From: Scylla paramamosain
Taxonomy: Eukaryota; Arthropoda; Malacostraca; Decapoda; Portunidae
Assembly (NCBI RefSeq): GCF_035594125.1
Contig: NW_026973669.1
Location: 476,001 to 540,000, forward strand
Length of the DNA stretch: 64,000 bases
Reading direction: 5' to 3'
Both the position numbers and the translations under genes were made by a program. A model generated the notes under the pieces. The model did no database searches and had not been told where the DNA came from. It saw nothing but the letters and a program-made list of their open reading frames with translations. Positions 61,999-64,000 of the stretch are shown one piece after another (within the stretch, counting starts at the first letter, position 1; each line of letters begins with the position of its first letter).

Positions 61999-62557
61999 GG
62001 GTACGGACGTCAAATGTATGATGAAGATTGGTCACTCACTGTCATTAACTTACCATAAGAATTTCCGCTACCAGACATTCTCCTTCCCTGATTAATTTAC
62101 CTTATTTCCCTTTGTTCAGTCAGTTTGAGTCTCACATAGTTTGCAGCAGAAGAGTTGCCCTTGACAGTGAAATAATTAGTGTTCATTTGGCCCCCTTTGT
62201 TTGCTCAGAAAAACTCCCACAGCAGTTACTACCCAGTTGTTGGAAGGAGCAGACGTACTGAGACGTGTTCTAACGTTTATCAGAGACTGCGGCGTGATAC
62301 TAGATAGCCGGGGGATAAATGAGTCATAATTGACTGTACGCCCTAGCCTATCAGTATATAAAAGGAATCTCCATAGAAGTCAGCCAGTAAGGGTAGTTGT
62401 GTATACCATTCACTATACCCAGGGAAGTGACTCCTCAGCGGCACATGTGCATGCACCGAGGTTTGTGCACATTGAGCAGCGACTGACCTTCCTGTGTGTT
62501 CGTGGGTACTCTTTCGTTTCGTAGTAGTTTGTTTTGTCTTTTGTTAATAACCTTGTT
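61999..62557. other. No recognised gene; TATA-like motif
   Basis: This is unassigned sequence upstream of repeat F copy 2. TATATAAAAGG at 62355-62365 is a good TATA-box match, with no identifiable gene after it. If repeat F is part of an LTR or an untranslated leader, this could be its promoter. Confidence 0.35.
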
Positions 62558-62960
62558 TGTCTTAAATGCTACTGCGAGCTGATCCAGTTCAGCCACAGAG
62601 GATCTAAGAAATTAGACATGTAGTAAACTTTTTATACCTCGATCATATGCGTATTATTGTATGTTTTTTGTATGTATGTATGTATGTAATTGTTTTCCTA
62701 GACGTGGTTATCGATTCTTCCACAGCTGTGGGTGTTAAGTGCTTTTTGGAGCATCTTCCTAGTCTGTGGGATAGGTAAAATAGACTGGCAACCTCAAATT
62801 AGTGCGACCTGGAGTTATGATAGTTGCAAAAAGGGTGCAGGAGTCACAATGGATCCTCTTCAGCCTTATTTGAGCCCTGCACTGAGTCCACATAAGAGGT
62901 GGCTCACTGATGCTAGTCCAGGTGCAGCAGCTTGATAAAGGGCCTTTGAAATGTGGTCAT
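62558..62960 (+). repeat. Unnamed repeat 'F', copy 2
   Basis: Similar to 41850-42310 over most of its length, with indels and a (tatg)n expansion at 62665-62690. There is no open frame. It lies about 40 bp before the 3' end of LINE C copy 5 (minus strand). Confidence 0.6.
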
Positions 62961-63002
62961 AAAAGAGACTGGCGACCCCACCAGGATAGCTGGTGAGCCA
63001 CG

Positions 63003-64000
63003 TGAGAAAGACAGTTTTTTTTTTTTTTTATGTAGGATGGACACTGGCCAAGGGCAACAAAAATCCAATAAAAAACAATGCCCACTGAAATCCCAGTCCC
63101 ATAAAAGGGTCAAAGCAGTAGTCAAAAATTGATGAATAAGCGTCTTGAAACCTCCCTCTTGAAGGAATTCAAGTCATAGGAAGGTGGAAATACAGGACCA
63201 GAGAAAGGGATGAATGATTGAGAATACTGGTTAACTCTTGCATTAGAGAGGTGAACAGCGAGGTCGCTGGAGGAGGGGAGGCATGCAGTTAGCAAGATCA
63301 GAAGAGCAGTTAGCATGAAAATAGCGGTAGAAGACAGCTAGAGATGCAACATTGCGGTGGTGAGAGAGAGGATGAAGACAGTCAGTTAGAGGAGAGGAGT
63401 TGATGAGACGAAAAGCTTTTGATTTCACCTTATCTAGAAGAGCAGTACGAGTGAAACCCCCCATACATGTGAAGCATATTCCATACATGGACGGATAAGG
63501 CCCTTGTACAGAGTTAACAGTTGGGGGGGGTGAGAAAAACTGGCAGAGACGTCTCAGAACGCCTAATTTCATAGAAGCTGTTTTAGCTAGAGATGAGATG
63601 TGAAGTTTCCAGTTCAGATTATAAGTAAAGGACAGACCGAGGATGTTCAGTGTAGAAGAGGAGGACAGTTGAGTGCCATTGAAGAAGAGGGATAGTTGTC
63701 TGGAAGATTGTGTTGAGTTGATAGATGGAGGAATGAGTTTTTGTGGCATTGAACAATATCAAGCCTGCTTGAAAACAAGCGTTCTGTGGCTTCCCTGCGT
63801 GAAATGTTTACCTCCTGAAGGGTTGGACGTCTATGAAAAGACGTGGAAAGGTACAGGGTGGTATCTTCAGCGTAGGAGTGGATAGGACAAGAAGTTTGGT
63901 TTAGAAGATCATTAATGAATAATAAGAAGAGAGTGGGTGACAGGACAGAACCATGAGGAACACCACTGTTAATAGATTTAGGAGAAGAACAGTGACCGTT
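63003..64000 (-). pseudogene. LINE family 'C', copy 5: 3' half, runs off window
   Basis: The 3' end lies at about 63003 with a 14-base T run (A-tail on the element strand) and the 'ggccagtgtcc'-type end. Coding follows to the right: 63749-63243 (168 aa, L-N-I-L-G-L-S-F-T, W-K-L-H-I-S-S-L-A-K, L-G-V-L-R-R-L, K-A-F-R-L-I-N-S, and F-H-A-N-C-S-S-D-L-A-N-C). Past 63780, after a deletion, is the RT palm region (minus of 'gagtgggtgacaggacagaacc', i.e. G-S-V-L-S-P-T-L). The copy continues beyond 64000. Confidence 0.8.

Overview
The window is eukaryotic, AT-rich, repeat-dominated DNA. I find no convincing host gene, rRNA or intact tRNA. Arrays of (TA)n, (CT/GA)n and (CA/GT)n, often 70-190 bp, occur every few kb. 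Most other sequence that I recognise is decayed retrotransposon. The mix (a jockey-like LINE with a three-knuckle ORF1, CR1-like LINEs with 8-10 bp tails, a CsRn1-like Gypsy, Tc1 and hAT relics, dense microsatellites) fits an arthropod, most likely a decapod crustacean. The host call is inference.

Layout. 0-3 kb: a CR1-like RT scrap, then two head-to-tail 5' ends of a jockey-like LINE ('J'), the second split by a solo LTR (1578-2712) with a 4-bp target duplication. 4.2-9.3 kb: Gypsy gag relic, fragment of a second LINE family ('C'), and a J copy with an internal deletion and two abutting perfect palindromes. 10.3-14.6 kb: CR1-like LINE on the minus strand beside a J copy that has lost nearly all of ORF2. 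14.7-18.4 kb: microsatellite cluster, tRNA-derived SINE head, Tc1-like transposase relic. 18.5-26 kb: J ORF1 remnant, CR1 3' end, polypurine tract, C remnant, and a hAT/ZMYM-like transposase relic on the minus strand. 27.7-30.2 kb: another LINE ('D') with a (CTAT)n tail. 30.3-36.7 kb: J and C pieces, including a (CT)n expanded inside J ORF2. 36.6-41.7 kb: a segmental duplication, one copy of which carries a CR1-like LINE ('E'). 42.4-45.7 kb: the longest C copy, set between two (TA)n arrays. 46.2-60.4 kb: J pieces, one of which hosts a near-intact Gypsy element (48824-54381, minus) and a CR1-like LINE (56388-59324, minus). 61-64 kb: microsatellites, a second copy of an unnamed repeat ('F'), and a C copy running off the end.

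The best preserved unit is the Gypsy element. It has 487/486-bp LTRs (8 substitutions and one 1-bp indel by eye), a 4-bp GCTT target duplication, a primer site matching the 3' end of tRNA-Trp, a CHCC gag knuckle, and a pol with protease, RT, RNase H and D,D35E integrase. A slippery heptamer T TTA AAG followed by a hairpin sits at the gag/pol overlap and probably directs -1 frameshifting. One stop in gag and a frameshift in the last module of pol suggest a young but inactivated copy.

The window records layered insertion: LINE into LINE, LTR element into LINE, loss by LTR recombination, fold-back duplication, and microsatellite birth inside dead coding sequence. Boundaries of degenerate copies are by-eye estimates, commonly +/-10-50 bp.
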